In this document: positions 44,151 through 53,571 of the stretch, in pieces | How the letters are laid out: each line of letters begins with the position of its first letter | Numbering within the stretch: position 1 is the first letter of the stretch | NCBI GenBank assembly: GCA_031267575.1 | Contig: JAIRYN010000017.1 | Location: forward strand, 1 to 64,000 | Direction: 5' to 3' | Length of the DNA: 64,000 nucleotides | Origin: Synergistaceae bacterium | GTDB lineage: Bacteria > Synergistota > Synergistia > Synergistales > Aminobacteriaceae | The notes under the pieces: model-generated | What the model saw: the letters and a program-made list of their open reading frames with translations, nothing else | Told to the model about the DNA's origin: nothing | Database searches by the model: none | Made by a program: the position numbers and the translations under genes

Positions 44151-45635
44151 TCAACGCCGCCAGGTGGAGGGGAAGAACAGCAGAATCACCGCGTAAAGTT
44201 CCAACCGTCCGGCAAGCATACAAAAGCTAAAAATCCACTTGACGCTGTCCGGAAGCCACGCGTAATTTTCGGTCGGCCCCAGGGAGCCCAGGCTCGGTCC
44301 TACGTTGCTCAGAGAGGCCAATACCCCGGAAAGCGTCGTCAAGACATCCAACCGCTCGCCTCCCAAGGCGGTCACGACCAGACAGGCCGCAAACAAAACC
44401 CACACGTAAAGCATAAAAAAAGCGGTCATAGAGTTGAGCGAAACCTGAGAAATCACCTTGCCATTCAACTTCGTGCGCAAAATAGCGCGCGGGTGCAGGA
44501 GATTCCAAATCTCCCCGCGAACGGTCCGCACCAACGCCAAAAGCCGAACCATCTTCAATCCTCCGCTTGTGGAGCCCGCGCACCCCCCGACAAACATGAG
44601 GAGCAAGATCAAAAACTGGGCAAAATAAGGCCATAAAGCGTAATCCTCCGACGCGAAACCGGTGGTTGTCACCAGGCTCACGACTTGAAACGCCGCGGCC
44701 CGCGTCGCGTGTCCCAGACCCGAATAGCTCCCCAAAAAAACAAGAGCTATGACGATCAGAACAATCGAACCCAAAACAAAAGCTAGGTAAAAGCGAAACT
44801 CATCATCCCACCCTATTTTACGCCAGTTATGATGGCTTACCCGTAAAAACCCCGTCAAAAAAAGAAAGTGCAGCGAAAAATTGACCCCTCCCAAAAACAT
44901 GAAAAACGTAACAACCCACTCGATGTAAGGAGACCGATAATAGGCGATGGAGGCGCCGCGAGGCGAAAATCCACCTGTGGCAATGGTGGTGAAGGAGTGA
45001 CTGAGGGCGTCGAAGAAACTCATACCTCCAAACATCAAAAATACCGTTTCCACCGCCGTTAACAGAACGTAGATTCCCCACAGAAACAAGGCCGTCTGCT
45101 GCATACGCGGTGTCAGCTTTTCCGGCATGGGGCCGGGAGCTTCGAGCTTGTAGAGTTCCACTCCCCCCACACCCAGAAAAGGCAAAATGGCGAGGCTCAA
45201 AACGATGATCCCCATACCTCCCAACCATTGGGTCATGCCGCGCCAAAACAGAAGCCCCCGGGGCGCGCTCTCAATGTCGATCATGACCGTGGCACCCGTC
45301 GTCGTAAAGCCGGACATCGTTTCAAAAAAAGCGTCCGTGTAGGTGGGGAGAACGTCGGTGAGCACGTAGGGCAAAGCTCCTACCGCTGTGGCGATCACCC
45401 AGGACAACCCCACCACGGCAAGGGCCTCCCGAACTCCAAGTTCCTCGTAATCCGCTTCCCTGGCGCCCGCGTGAAAAAGCGCGAAACTGAACGCTATTCC
45501 ACAAACCAACGACAGGGCGAAGGCTTGAAAATCCTCGGTATGGTCGATTACGGCCCAAATCATGGGAAAAATCATCGATAACGAGACAATCAAAGAAATC
45601 AGCGAAAGAACCCGCGCCACAAGTTTAAATCTCAA
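44151..45635 (-). CDS. trkH: Trk-type potassium uptake channel TrkH
   Basis: 494 residues, polytopic. Pore-like repeats are seen in FFETMSGFTTTGATVM, LSHSFTTIATGGFSPRGASI, LVTTTGFASEDYALWPYF and GVLASLSNVGPSLGSLGP, each with a filter-type TTG/ATG/NVG. TTG start with AGAGGAG upstream. It lies 12 bp from trkA. The last 17 bp of the gene (44151-44167) recur at 44122-44138, a 29-bp duplication of its 3' end. Confidence 0.94.
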   Translation of the reverse strand: MRFKLVARVLSLISLIVSLSMIFPMIWAVIDHTEDFQAFALSLVCGIAFSFALFHAGAREADYEELGVREALAVVGLSWVIATAVGALPYVLTDVLPTYTDAFFETMSGFTTTGATVMIDIESAPRGLLFWRGMTQWLGGMGIIVLSLAILPFLGVGGVELYKLEAPGPMPEKLTPRMQQTALFLWGIYVLLTAVETVFLMFGGMSFFDALSHSFTTIATGGFSPRGASIAYYRSPYIEWVVTFFMFLGGVNFSLHFLFLTGFLRVSHHNWRKIGWDDEFRFYLAFVLGSIVLIVIALVFLGSYSGLGHATRAAAFQVVSLVTTTGFASEDYALWPYFAQFLILLLMFVGGCAGSTSGGLKMVRLLALVRTVRGEIWNLLHPRAILRTKLNGKVISQVSLNSMTAFFMLYVWVLFAACLVVTALGGERLDVLTTLSGVLASLSNVGPSLGSLGPTENYAWLPDSVKWIFSFCMLAGRLELYAVILLFFPSTWRR

Positions 45636-45647
45636 AGAAACTCTCCT

Positions 45648-47009
45648 CTATCCAAAAAATTCCGCTGCGACGCCCATTTGAGCAGTCGAAGCGAAAAGGA
45701 TCACGTGGTCGCCACCTTTGAGCTGCGTACCGCCGTCGGGAACGAAGACGTTCTTGCCCCTTCCTACCAGGGCCACCAACACACCCTTGGGAACCCCCAT
45801 CTGAGCCAAAGAAATACCCGCAAGTTTGTGCTTTTCCGACAGCACAACCTCCAACATCTCCGCGTCGATCTTCTCAAGGATTGACAAAGCCTTGGAACTT
45901 CCAGGATAGCGGATATAGCGCAGAATCACCGCCGCCAGGGCCTCGTTAGGATCCACCACCGCGTCGATGGGCATGATTTCAGGCATATTGAGATAGAGCC
46001 GCCTCCGGATCACCGCGATGCTCTTGTGAACCCCCAATGACTTCGCCAGGGCGCCGTAGATCAGGTTGGTCTCGTCGGATTCTGTGGCACAAACGTAGCC
46101 ATCCGCGCCGTTAATCCCCTCCTCCGTCAATAACACCTCGTCCGCGCCGTCGGCGTTCAAGACCAACGTTCTCCTTAACTCTGACGCTAATTTGTCGCAA
46201 TGCCCGCTGTCATGGTCGATGAGACGAATCTCTACGCCTCGGTAGTTCGTCTCCAGTCTTTGAGCCACCTGAAAACCCAGTTTTCCTCCCCCTACAACGA
46301 AAACACGCTTCAAAGAACGAGAGGAGTGAAGCTGAAACAGCTTTTCCAACCTCCAAACCTGTTCACGATCAGACACCACGTAACAAAGGTCGTTCTCCTT
46401 CAGCACCGTGTCGCCGTTGGGGACGAGATGCTCCTCGTCAGGTCGTTCCACGTAGACGACAATAGCGATGAGATCGGAGTTTTTCATGCGCATTTCTTTC
46501 AGGGAAAGCCCCACGAGAGGAGACTCGGCCGCGACGTGAAAGGCGTAAATGGCCGCCTGCCCCCCTAGCAGTTCTGCCGTGTGGACGGCGGTGTTGACGG
46601 ACAACAACTCCAAAATCTCCCTGGCCACGGACCGTTCAGGGGAGATCATCATGTCGATGCTCAGGTCATTGGCCCAGGCCGATGAGTCGGTAAACTCAAG
46701 CCCTCGGGCCCGGGCGATCACCCGCTTGACTCCCGCGTGCTTGGCGATCCAACAAGAGAGAATATTGGCCTCGTCGCGGTCGGTGCAAGCTACCAGAAAG
46801 TCCACGTCACAACCCTCCCGAACCCCTGCCTCGTAGAGCACCTGGGGCCTCGCGCCGTTGCCGTGCACCACCCGCACGTTTAGCTCGCTTTCCGCTTTCG
46901 CGGCCCGTTCTTGGTTTTGTTCCACCATATTCACGTCATGTCCTTCTCCGGCAAGAGTGGCAGCAACGCTGAATCCCACCTCGCCCGCACCGACGATTAC
47001 AATTTTCAC
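45648..47009 (-). CDS. trkA: Trk potassium uptake regulatory protein TrkA
   Basis: 453 residues with two RCK halves: KIVIVGAGEVGFSVAATLAG and RVFVVGGGKLGFQVAQRLE are the NAD-binding starts, each followed by a TrkA_C domain (LVGLSLKEM; LAGISLAQM). It gates TrkH. GTG start at 47009 with a weak ribosome binding site. Forms a two-gene unit with trkH. Confidence 0.95.
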   Translation of the reverse strand: MKIVIVGAGEVGFSVAATLAGEGHDVNMVEQNQERAAKAESELNVRVVHGNGARPQVLYEAGVREGCDVDFLVACTDRDEANILSCWIAKHAGVKRVIARARGLEFTDSSAWANDLSIDMMISPERSVAREILELLSVNTAVHTAELLGGQAAIYAFHVAAESPLVGLSLKEMRMKNSDLIAIVVYVERPDEEHLVPNGDTVLKENDLCYVVSDREQVWRLEKLFQLHSSRSLKRVFVVGGGKLGFQVAQRLETNYRGVEIRLIDHDSGHCDKLASELRRTLVLNADGADEVLLTEEGINGADGYVCATESDETNLIYGALAKSLGVHKSIAVIRRRLYLNMPEIMPIDAVVDPNEALAAVILRYIRYPGSSKALSILEKIDAEMLEVVLSEKHKLAGISLAQMGVPKGVLVALVGRGKNVFVPDGGTQLKGGDHVILFASTAQMGVAAEFFG

Positions 47010-47028
47010 GCAGACTCACCCATTCTCT

Positions 47029-47853
47029 TTATAGCGAATCAAAATCTAAAGGCGCCCAAACAGCGTAAAAGCGGGCCATAGAACGCTCCCGCTGGTCTTC
47101 CGCCTCCACCATGTCGTACACGAAAGAACGGCAACCCAGCCCCTTCTCCTCTTTGAGCTCTTTTACCCTCACCCAAACCGTTTCACCGAACTTGACGCTG
47201 GCTCGAAACTCCCCATGGATTTCTCGAAGGCTCCAGCTCAAAAGATCCAGAGGTGTGGCCTCGTAGACCCACTCGAAGTATACGGCGTTGTTCACGTGTC
47301 CGTTAGCGTCCAGATCGTGAAACCGCACCGGAAAAGAAGTCTCGCGCAGAATTGGCTCGTTCTTCAGCTTTGAGCCCGATATCTTCGGAATTACGACAAA
47401 ATTCGGGTCGATGGGCAGGGCGTCCGCCACGTCAGAAAAAATTTCCGGCAAGTGCTGCCCCGCTCGCACCGGCCGCCCCACGGCCAAATCAATCAACACC
47501 CAAGAGGTCTTGGCCAGTACCAAAGTCTCCACCTCATTGGCCTCATTATTAGCCTTATTATTGGCCTCATTGAAAACACGAAAGACGCGCAACGTGTGAA
47601 AACCGTCGCCCGGCGTGTGCCGCGTTTCGATCACAACAGACTCGTCCATACCCGGCAGGCGCTTCATCACTTCCAGGTCGTACTTTAAAAGCACCCAGGC
47701 GTAACCTCGTCGCATCAACTCGCCGGGGGAACCTTCCAGAGCCTCCACAGCAAGCCCAGCCGTGTCTTGAAGCCTGTTGAACAGAGCGCGTATTTTGATC
47801 TCGTTTGTGCACGCCGTCTCGGACGGCATGACGGTCAGTTTTTGCCTATACAA
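47029..47853 (-). CDS. Acyl-ACP thioesterase
   Basis: 274 residues with two hot-dog folds. The second half holds the catalytic HDLDANGHVNNAVYFEW. Releases fatty acids from acyl-ACP. TTG 47853 has GGGAGG ten bases upstream and lies inside the end of the upstream gene. A stretch NEANNKANNEANE (about 100-112) comes from short 9-12-bp repeats at 47532-47572 and looks like a slippage insertion in the loop between strands. Confidence 0.88.
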   Translation of the reverse strand: MYRQKLTVMPSETACTNEIKIRALFNRLQDTAGLAVEALEGSPGELMRRGYAWVLLKYDLEVMKRLPGMDESVVIETRHTPGDGFHTLRVFRVFNEANNKANNEANEVETLVLAKTSWVLIDLAVGRPVRAGQHLPEIFSDVADALPIDPNFVVIPKISGSKLKNEPILRETSFPVRFHDLDANGHVNNAVYFEWVYEATPLDLLSWSLREIHGEFRASVKFGETVWVRVKELKEEKGLGCRSFVYDMVEAEDQRERSMARFYAVWAPLDFDSL

Positions 47854-49103
47854 CTCCTCATGGCCTCCCAAAGAGCGTCTATCTCCTCCGGTTTATTCCC
47901 ATATCCTGGCGAAATCCTCAGACTGCCATGAGGAAAAGTTCCCAGGGTCCTATGGGCAAGAGGCGAGCAATGAAGACCCGGACGGGTTTCAAAACTCTTG
48001 TAAAATTCCGTTCCGTTCCCCTCCAGTCCCAAAAGCCGGTCTGCCAAAAGTCCGTTGTCCAGAAAACCTCCAAAGGGATCTAAAAAATTCACGGAAAACA
48101 CCGGCAAACGACCCTCCATCGTTGGTCGGCCATAGAGCAAAGCTCCTTCTGTTTCCCTTAATTCCTTCAAAAAACGCCCTCCCAGTTCGTTTTCCCGCTC
48201 CGCTATCGCGTGAATTCCTTGCTTATCCAGCCACTCCAGCGCGGCGCAGAGTCCCGCTATACCCGGAAGATTCGGGGTTCCGGCCTCGAACTTGTCCGGC
48301 ATATCCAAGGGCTGGGTCTCCACATGAGAATAACTTCCCGTTCCCCCCTCCACAAGTGGAGCCACCCGAGAGGCAAATTCGGGGTTCCAGACGATGCCCC
48401 CTATGCCTTGAGGACCCATCAATCCCTTGTGTCCTGTGAAGCAAAGGGCCCCGACGCCCAGCTCCGTGGCCGATAGGGGAAGAAGCCCTGCCGTCTGGGC
48501 TGTATCCACCACCAAAGGTAATTTAGCCCCTCGGCACAGCCTCGCGATTTTCTCTAGGGGTTGCACCGTTCCACAGACGTTGCTGGCGTGACTCAAAACC
48601 ATGAGGTCAAAGTCTCCATTTTCTCCCTTCAAGGTCTTTTCCAAAAGCTCCGAGTCCAAGGCTCCCTCCAGCCCGCACTCTAGAAAGACCACCGATACCC
48701 CTTCCCTTTCTAAAGCCCTCAGGGGGCGAACGACGGCGTTGTGTTCCATGGAGGTGGAGAGGACCCTGGGGATTCTTCCCCTTTTCCTTCTTGCTTCGTC
48801 GGCCAACAGGGGGCGCAGAAAACCCTTCAACGTCACGTTTAAAGCCTCTGTGACGCCGGAGCAAAATGTCACATACTGGGGATTCCCGTCGTCGTAACCC
48901 CCCAGGAGCTTAGAAATTGCGATTCGGCAATCCAGGACCATATTCAGAGTGGCCAGATCCCTCCGTGAGGAACTTCCACGGCCTAAATTCGCCCCCGACC
49001 GCGTCAGAAAATCCGCCATCGCAACCGCTACGCCAGGAGGTTTAGGCCACGTCGTCGCGGCGTTGTTTAAATACACATCCATGCTCCCAGCTATGATTTC
49101 CAT
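47835..49103 (-). CDS. Class V aminotransferase, cysteine-desulfurase-like
   Basis: 422 residues. VYLNNAATTWPKPPGVAVAM is the typical opening of the family of desulfurase-like enzymes; LCFTGHKGLMGPQGIGG has the PLP lysine. Near the end the region TRPGLHCSPLAHRTLG holds the possible active-site cysteine. It could supply sulfur for Fe-S clusters or thio-modifications, but no IscU/SufU lies nearby. ATG at 49103 has GGGAG nine bases upstream. Overlaps the thioesterase start. Confidence 0.9.
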   Translation of the reverse strand: MEIIAGSMDVYLNNAATTWPKPPGVAVAMADFLTRSGANLGRGSSSRRDLATLNMVLDCRIAISKLLGGYDDGNPQYVTFCSGVTEALNVTLKGFLRPLLADEARRKRGRIPRVLSTSMEHNAVVRPLRALEREGVSVVFLECGLEGALDSELLEKTLKGENGDFDLMVLSHASNVCGTVQPLEKIARLCRGAKLPLVVDTAQTAGLLPLSATELGVGALCFTGHKGLMGPQGIGGIVWNPEFASRVAPLVEGGTGSYSHVETQPLDMPDKFEAGTPNLPGIAGLCAALEWLDKQGIHAIAERENELGGRFLKELRETEGALLYGRPTMEGRLPVFSVNFLDPFGGFLDNGLLADRLLGLEGNGTEFYKSFETRPGLHCSPLAHRTLGTFPHGSLRISPGYGNKPEEIDALWEAMRSCIGKN

Positions 49104-49221
49104 GATTTTCCACTCCCACGTCAATCTCTGTGTATAATATCACCCGAACTGGGGTATTACCCCGCATTCTTTTCAAAGGTTTTGACCAGTTATTTTAGTA
49201 GAAACTCGTAAAAAAATCCAC

Positions 49222-49308
49222 TTATCCACAATAAAAACGTTCTTTGGATGTGGATAAGTGTATAATCATAACGAAAAGAGCCAACGGCGGCTTTCTGATT
49301 GTGGATAA
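49222..49308 (+). promoter_or_regulatory. dnaA upstream region: three DnaA boxes and a candidate promoter
   Basis: Perfect consensus boxes TTATCCACA (49222-49230) and TGTGGATAA (49249-49257 and 49300-49308) flank a TATAAT (49261-49266) about 100 bp before dnaA. This layout suggests autoregulation by DnaA and possibly one arm of a bipartite origin. A 13-bp duplication (TGAACTGCAATAC) lies at 49330-49355. Confidence 0.75.
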
Positions 49309-49369
49309 CTGATGCGGATATCTTTCTTTTGAACTGCAATACTGAACTGCAATACAGGAGTGAACGACA

Positions 49370-50707
49370 TTGCAAAAAAATTTGCAAGGATTGTGGCAAG
49401 ATATCATCGACAAGGCCGTTCCCCAACTTCCGGAAGGAAGCGCGGATTTATGGTTTACGACTTGTACGCCCGTGAAGATCGATAATGACGAACTCGTTGT
49501 GGACGTGGCGAATATCTTTGTCAAGGAACAACTGGCCAGCCGTTTTCTGAACGAGCTGAATAAGGCCGCAAAGAGCACGGGAGAGGTATCCAGTATACGC
49601 CTCCTGGCCAGAGAGGAGTCTGGCGAAGAAAAAAAAACGGAATGGATGGAGCGCGCCGAAAGAGCGGCTAAACAAAGCCCCAAAAATACCTTGAATCTGA
49701 ACCCCAACTACAAGTTCTCCTCTTTCGTGGTGGGAAAATCGAATCGCTTGGCCCTAGCGGCCAGCCTGGCCGTGGCGGAAACCCCTGGCGAGGCCTACAA
49801 CCCCCTTTTCATCTGGGGCGGCGTCGGTCTTGGTAAGACGCACTTGATGCACGCCATTTGTCACTATGTCCTCGAAAAAAAAAGCAACATGAACGCCGTA
49901 TACGTCAGCTCGGAGAAGTTCATCAACGAGTTCATCCAGTCCATCCAAAGCCCTAAACAAGGCCACGAGTTCAAGAACAAGTATCGCAACGTGGATCTTC
50001 TTCTCATTGACGATATTCAGTTCTTAGGGGACAAGCATTCGAGTCAAGAGGAATTTTTCCACACCTTCGACAGCCTCCGCATCGCCAATAAGCAGGTCGT
50101 CATTTGTTCCGACCGCCCTCCCGCAGAACTACGGAACATCGAGGACCGCCTAGTGAGTCGTTTCGCCTGGGGTTTGGTAACCGACATCCAGCCACCGGAC
50201 ATCGAGACCCGCATCGCCATTTTGCAAAAAAAGGCCCAGCTTCGTAACTACAATATGCCCGAAGAGGTAGTCAATTTCCTGGCTCTGCGAATCCCCAGTA
50301 ACATCCGGGAACTGGAGGGCGCTTTGAACCGTGTTATAGCCTACTCAGAACTTACGGGCGAAACAGCGAGCATCGAGACCACCTCCGTCTGGTTGAAAGA
50401 CATCTTGATAACGGACTTCAAGGGCCCCGCCAGCATTAGCAGCATACAAAGCCTGGTGGCAGAGAGCTTCGAGATGAGCCTGGAGGACCTCACCAGTGCC
50501 AAGCGCACGGCCGAGATCGCCTTGGCCCGCCAGGTGGGAATGTATCTGTGCCGGGAAATGACAGAATCCAGTCTTCAGCGCATCGGAGAGGCTTTTAAAC
50601 GGAAGGACCACACCACGGTCATCCATGCCCATAAAAAAATCAGCGCGATGCTCAAAAGCGACGGGGAAATCCAAAAAATTGTGGATAACATTATGCATAA
50701 GTTGTGA
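49370..50707 (+). CDS. dnaA: Chromosomal replication initiator DnaA
   Basis: 445 residues: domain I to about 80, a short linker, AAA+ domain with GGVGLGKTHLMHAI (Walker A) and DLLLIDDIQFLGDK (Walker B), and domain IV with IGEAFKRKDHTTVIHAHKKI as the DNA-binding signature. TTG start after CAGGAG. DnaA boxes on both sides, with the last one overlapping the gene's own 3' end (50680-50688). Confidence 0.98.
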   Translation: MQKNLQGLWQDIIDKAVPQLPEGSADLWFTTCTPVKIDNDELVVDVANIFVKEQLASRFLNELNKAAKSTGEVSSIRLLAREESGEEKKTEWMERAERAAKQSPKNTLNLNPNYKFSSFVVGKSNRLALAASLAVAETPGEAYNPLFIWGGVGLGKTHLMHAICHYVLEKKSNMNAVYVSSEKFINEFIQSIQSPKQGHEFKNKYRNVDLLLIDDIQFLGDKHSSQEEFFHTFDSLRIANKQVVICSDRPPAELRNIEDRLVSRFAWGLVTDIQPPDIETRIAILQKKAQLRNYNMPEEVVNFLALRIPSNIRELEGALNRVIAYSELTGETASIETTSVWLKDILITDFKGPASISSIQSLVAESFEMSLEDLTSAKRTAEIALARQVGMYLCREMTESSLQRIGEAFKRKDHTTVIHAHKKISAMLKSDGEIQKIVDNIMHKL

Positions 50708-50990
50708 AAAAGGTGTGGATAACCGAGAATAATCGTGGATAAATTGTGAATTCAAAGTGGATAACTAGGGCTAAAAAGAATGGTTTTCCACAATGGCTGT
50801 CGAGGGGTGTGAAAGTTATCCAGACTATCCACAAACTATCCACAGACTATCCACAAGGAATTCACACCTTATCCACATAGAAAAAACCTTTTGTACGAGG
50901 GGTTTTGGGTACTTATCCACAGAGTTTTTCTTCCCTATTACTATTACTACTCTTTTAAATAATAACTTAGAAGTAATAAAAGAAGTGGAA
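50680..50990 (+). other. Replication origin oriC (dnaA-dnaN spacer)
   Basis: At least ten DnaA boxes or near matches: TGTGGATAA at 50680 and 50714; CGTGGATAA 50734; AGTGGATAA 50756; CTATCCACA at 50825, 50836 and 50847 with 11-bp spacing; TTATCCACA at 50869-50877 and 50913-50921. The last box is followed by a short spacer, then CTATTACTATTACTACTC (50935-50952), a run of triplets like the DnaA-trio of Bacillus subtilis, and then an AT-rich stretch (50953-50990) fit for unwinding. Gene orientation also turns here. Confidence 0.88.
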
Positions 50991-51048
50991 AACAAAATGA
51001 AGGACAAAATGAAGGACGACGGACTATGAGATTGAAGGGAGCAGAGAG

Positions 51049-52341
51049 ATGAAAATCGATATCGTTCGATCAGAATTCCTCAAGACTTGGCAGATGGCCG
51101 AGAGATGCAGCAGTTCAAAGAGCACGATCAGCTCCCTAGGGGGGGTTCTACTGACGGCGGAGGATAATAAGGTGTCGCTCTCAGCGACGGACTTGAAGAC
51201 ATCAATCTGCTGCGCGGCCGAGGGAGTCTATATTTCCCGGGACGGGGCAGCCATATTGCCGGTAAAACTTTTGGGAGAGCTTTTCAAGAAGGTCTCGGAG
51301 GACAGGTTTACCGTGGAGGTCAAGGATGAAAAGGGTCTTCTCGTTGCGGGCCGAAACAAAACCCGATTCTCCACCTGGCCCATTGACGAATTTCCAAAGC
51401 TGGCCCAGAGCGATGGCGCGGAGATCATGTGCGACGTTCTCGCCGGGGATTTTTCGCGAATTCTGGCGGAGGGCTCCATCGCCAGTTCCCCCACAGACGA
51501 TTTTCCGAAATACCTGGGGGCGTGTCAGATCCAACTCAAGGGTGGGGCCCTTCATGTGATCTCCACAGATAGCCGCCGGTTGTCTTTGTCTAAGCACCTC
51601 TGCGAAGGGGAAAACAACGCGGAGTTGCTGCTTCCTATCCTGCCCCTCCGTGAGCTTCAACGTCTTCTGACCAGCGTTACTCCAGAGACTCCCGTCCGTA
51701 TTTTGTACGATGGGTCTTTGGCCTGGTTCCAGATAGGGCAAATCGAGTTTTCTATCCGGAGGGTAGAGTCCACTTTTCCCAGTTACGAGAGGATTTTAAA
51801 CCCGAACCGGACCAATATCATGACTGTGAAGCGGGACGAGCTTATTTCGGCTCTGGAGCGCATTGATATCATTGTTCGGTCCCACACCCGAGTAGTGGTG
51901 ATGCATTTTTCCCCAAGGGGACAGTTGAAATTGACGGGCAAGGCGCCGGAGTTCGGAACTGTGGTGGAGGTTTTGGATGCCGATATCAACGGAGATCCGT
52001 TGAAGGCAGGGTTCAATGTGGGCTTTTTACAGGACGGCTTGAAGGCCGTCGGCAGCGAGAAGGTTCTGATGAACCTGAACGGCGAGGCGGGGCAAATGAC
52101 TCTATGCCGGGATGGATCTGACGATTTTCTCTACATGTTGATGCCGGTGCGGATCACCGAACAGGACATGATCGACCCCGAGGAGGAAGAAGAAAGCCTT
52201 GGGGTTGAGGAACCAGTAAGGCTCTTGAGCGACGTTCCCGCCGGTAGCGCGTCCGCCGTAGCTGCCGTTATGGAGGAAAGCAGAGTTTTGGAGAGCCTAA
52301 AGGCGTTAGAGGAGATATCGAGGGCGGAAGAGGAAAAATAG
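51049..52341 (+). CDS. dnaN: DNA polymerase III beta sliding clamp with C-terminal extension
   Basis: 430 residues; typical clamps are about 370. Three clamp domains are recognisable, ending with FLYMLMPVRI, the usual last residues of beta clamps. A further 61 residues follow, starting with an acidic run (DPEEEEES) and then a probable helix rich in A, E and L. The extension is continuous with good coding sequence and no slippage repeats. AGAGAG before the ATG at 51049. An 11-bp duplication (AAAATGAAGGAC, 50994-51016) lies upstream. Confidence 0.95.
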   Translation: MKIDIVRSEFLKTWQMAERCSSSKSTISSLGGVLLTAEDNKVSLSATDLKTSICCAAEGVYISRDGAAILPVKLLGELFKKVSEDRFTVEVKDEKGLLVAGRNKTRFSTWPIDEFPKLAQSDGAEIMCDVLAGDFSRILAEGSIASSPTDDFPKYLGACQIQLKGGALHVISTDSRRLSLSKHLCEGENNAELLLPILPLRELQRLLTSVTPETPVRILYDGSLAWFQIGQIEFSIRRVESTFPSYERILNPNRTNIMTVKRDELISALERIDIIVRSHTRVVVMHFSPRGQLKLTGKAPEFGTVVEVLDADINGDPLKAGFNVGFLQDGLKAVGSEKVLMNLNGEAGQMTLCRDGSDDFLYMLMPVRITEQDMIDPEEEEESLGVEEPVRLLSDVPAGSASAVAAVMEESRVLESLKALEEISRAEEEK

Positions 52342-52368
52342 GAATTTTAGAAAGCTGGAAATTGACCT

Positions 52369-53469
52369 GTGGAATTTCTGGAGACAGCCTGGAAGAGTTT
52401 CAGAAATTTAAAGCCCCGCCGCCAGCAGTGGCGTTCGGGGCTCAATGTTCTTTTGGGGCCGAACGGGTCCGGCAAGACCAACCTCTTGGAGTCCTTCAAC
52501 GTGCTTGCTGGATGGGGCGTTTTTGCTGTGGCGGGCAACCGAACCTCCTCCCTGGTAACGTGGGGAGAGGAGCGGGCTTTTCTCATGGGCTGCACGGCGG
52601 GCGAGCGGGAACTGGAAGTGGAAGCCCAGATGGGAACCCGTATGAGCCTCAGAGTGGCAAAGGAACGAGCCACCTACTCGGAGCTGCGCTCGCTTCTTCC
52701 CTCTCTTTCTTTTTTACCGCGGGATATCGACCTTTTAGACGGCTCTCCCTCAGTTCGCCGGTTATTTCTGGACAAACTCTGCGCACTTTGTTCCCCGCTT
52801 TATGCTCGCCGTTTGTCGGAGTACAAGCAATTGGTGAGGCACAGAACCACCCTTTTAAGGCAGAACCGGGTAAAAACCGACGTTTTTCGTGCTACGGTTT
52901 TTCCCATGAGCCGTTTGGGAGGGTGGATACGAGAAACTCGCCGAGGTGCCGTGAGACTTTTATCGGAAGCCCTGAAAAATGGGACTACTTCCGAAATTGC
53001 CGGACTTCTTCCCTTCCAGGTGGAGATGGCTCTGGAGCTTCGAGGCACGACGGAGGGCAATGGGTCAGGATTGGAGAGCGCCGTGGCGGACATGGCAGCG
53101 GCTCTGGAGGCGAACTCAGAACGTGAGCAGCATGCGGGGATGGTGCTAGTGGGGCCTCACCGGGATGACTTGAATTTCTTCTGCCTTGAACGTCCCGCTG
53201 CTTTGGTTTTGAGCCGAGGACAGAAACGCAGGGTGGTGGTGGGTCTTATCTTGGCAGCCGGCCGCCTGGTGGAGTCGCGGCTAAGACTGAAGCCGATTCT
53301 ACTTTTAGACGATGTGGCCGCGGAACTGGACGCGGAGGGGCGAGCGCTGATGGGTTGCGCCTTCGCCGGCACTGGCTGGCAGGTTTTCGCCACGGGGGTA
53401 GAGGATCATTTTCAAGTACCCGGCAGCGCTCTATGGCGTGTCCAGGAGGGTGTTATTTTAGAACCTTAA
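52369..53469 (+). CDS. recF: DNA replication and repair protein RecF
   Basis: 366 residues. Walker A LLGPNGSGKTNLLESFNVLA, signature-like VLSRGQKRRVVVGLILA and Walker B ILLLDDVAAELDAEGR define RecF, which loads RecA at gaps with RecO/R. GTG start at 52369, 27 bp after dnaN. A small hairpin (AAATCC-CTAC-GGATTT, 53491-53506) followed by TT may stop transcription after it. Confidence 0.92.
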   Translation: MEFLETAWKSFRNLKPRRQQWRSGLNVLLGPNGSGKTNLLESFNVLAGWGVFAVAGNRTSSLVTWGEERAFLMGCTAGERELEVEAQMGTRMSLRVAKERATYSELRSLLPSLSFLPRDIDLLDGSPSVRRLFLDKLCALCSPLYARRLSEYKQLVRHRTTLLRQNRVKTDVFRATVFPMSRLGGWIRETRRGAVRLLSEALKNGTTSEIAGLLPFQVEMALELRGTTEGNGSGLESAVADMAAALEANSEREQHAGMVLVGPHRDDLNFFCLERPAALVLSRGQKRRVVVGLILAAGRLVESRLRLKPILLLDDVAAELDAEGRALMGCAFAGTGWQVFATGVEDHFQVPGSALWRVQEGVILEP

Positions 53470-53571
53470 CGAGGCTAAGGACCTAAGAACAAATCCCTAC
53501 GGATTTTTAGATTAGGGGAAGGAGTTCTATGGTTTTGCAATAGAATGAAAATTCATATTTCGAGGTGAATC

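Noticed and set aside
43869-44636. Plus-strand open frame of 255 codons
   Set aside because: Mostly antisense to trkH, with no recognisable motif and no ribosome binding site.
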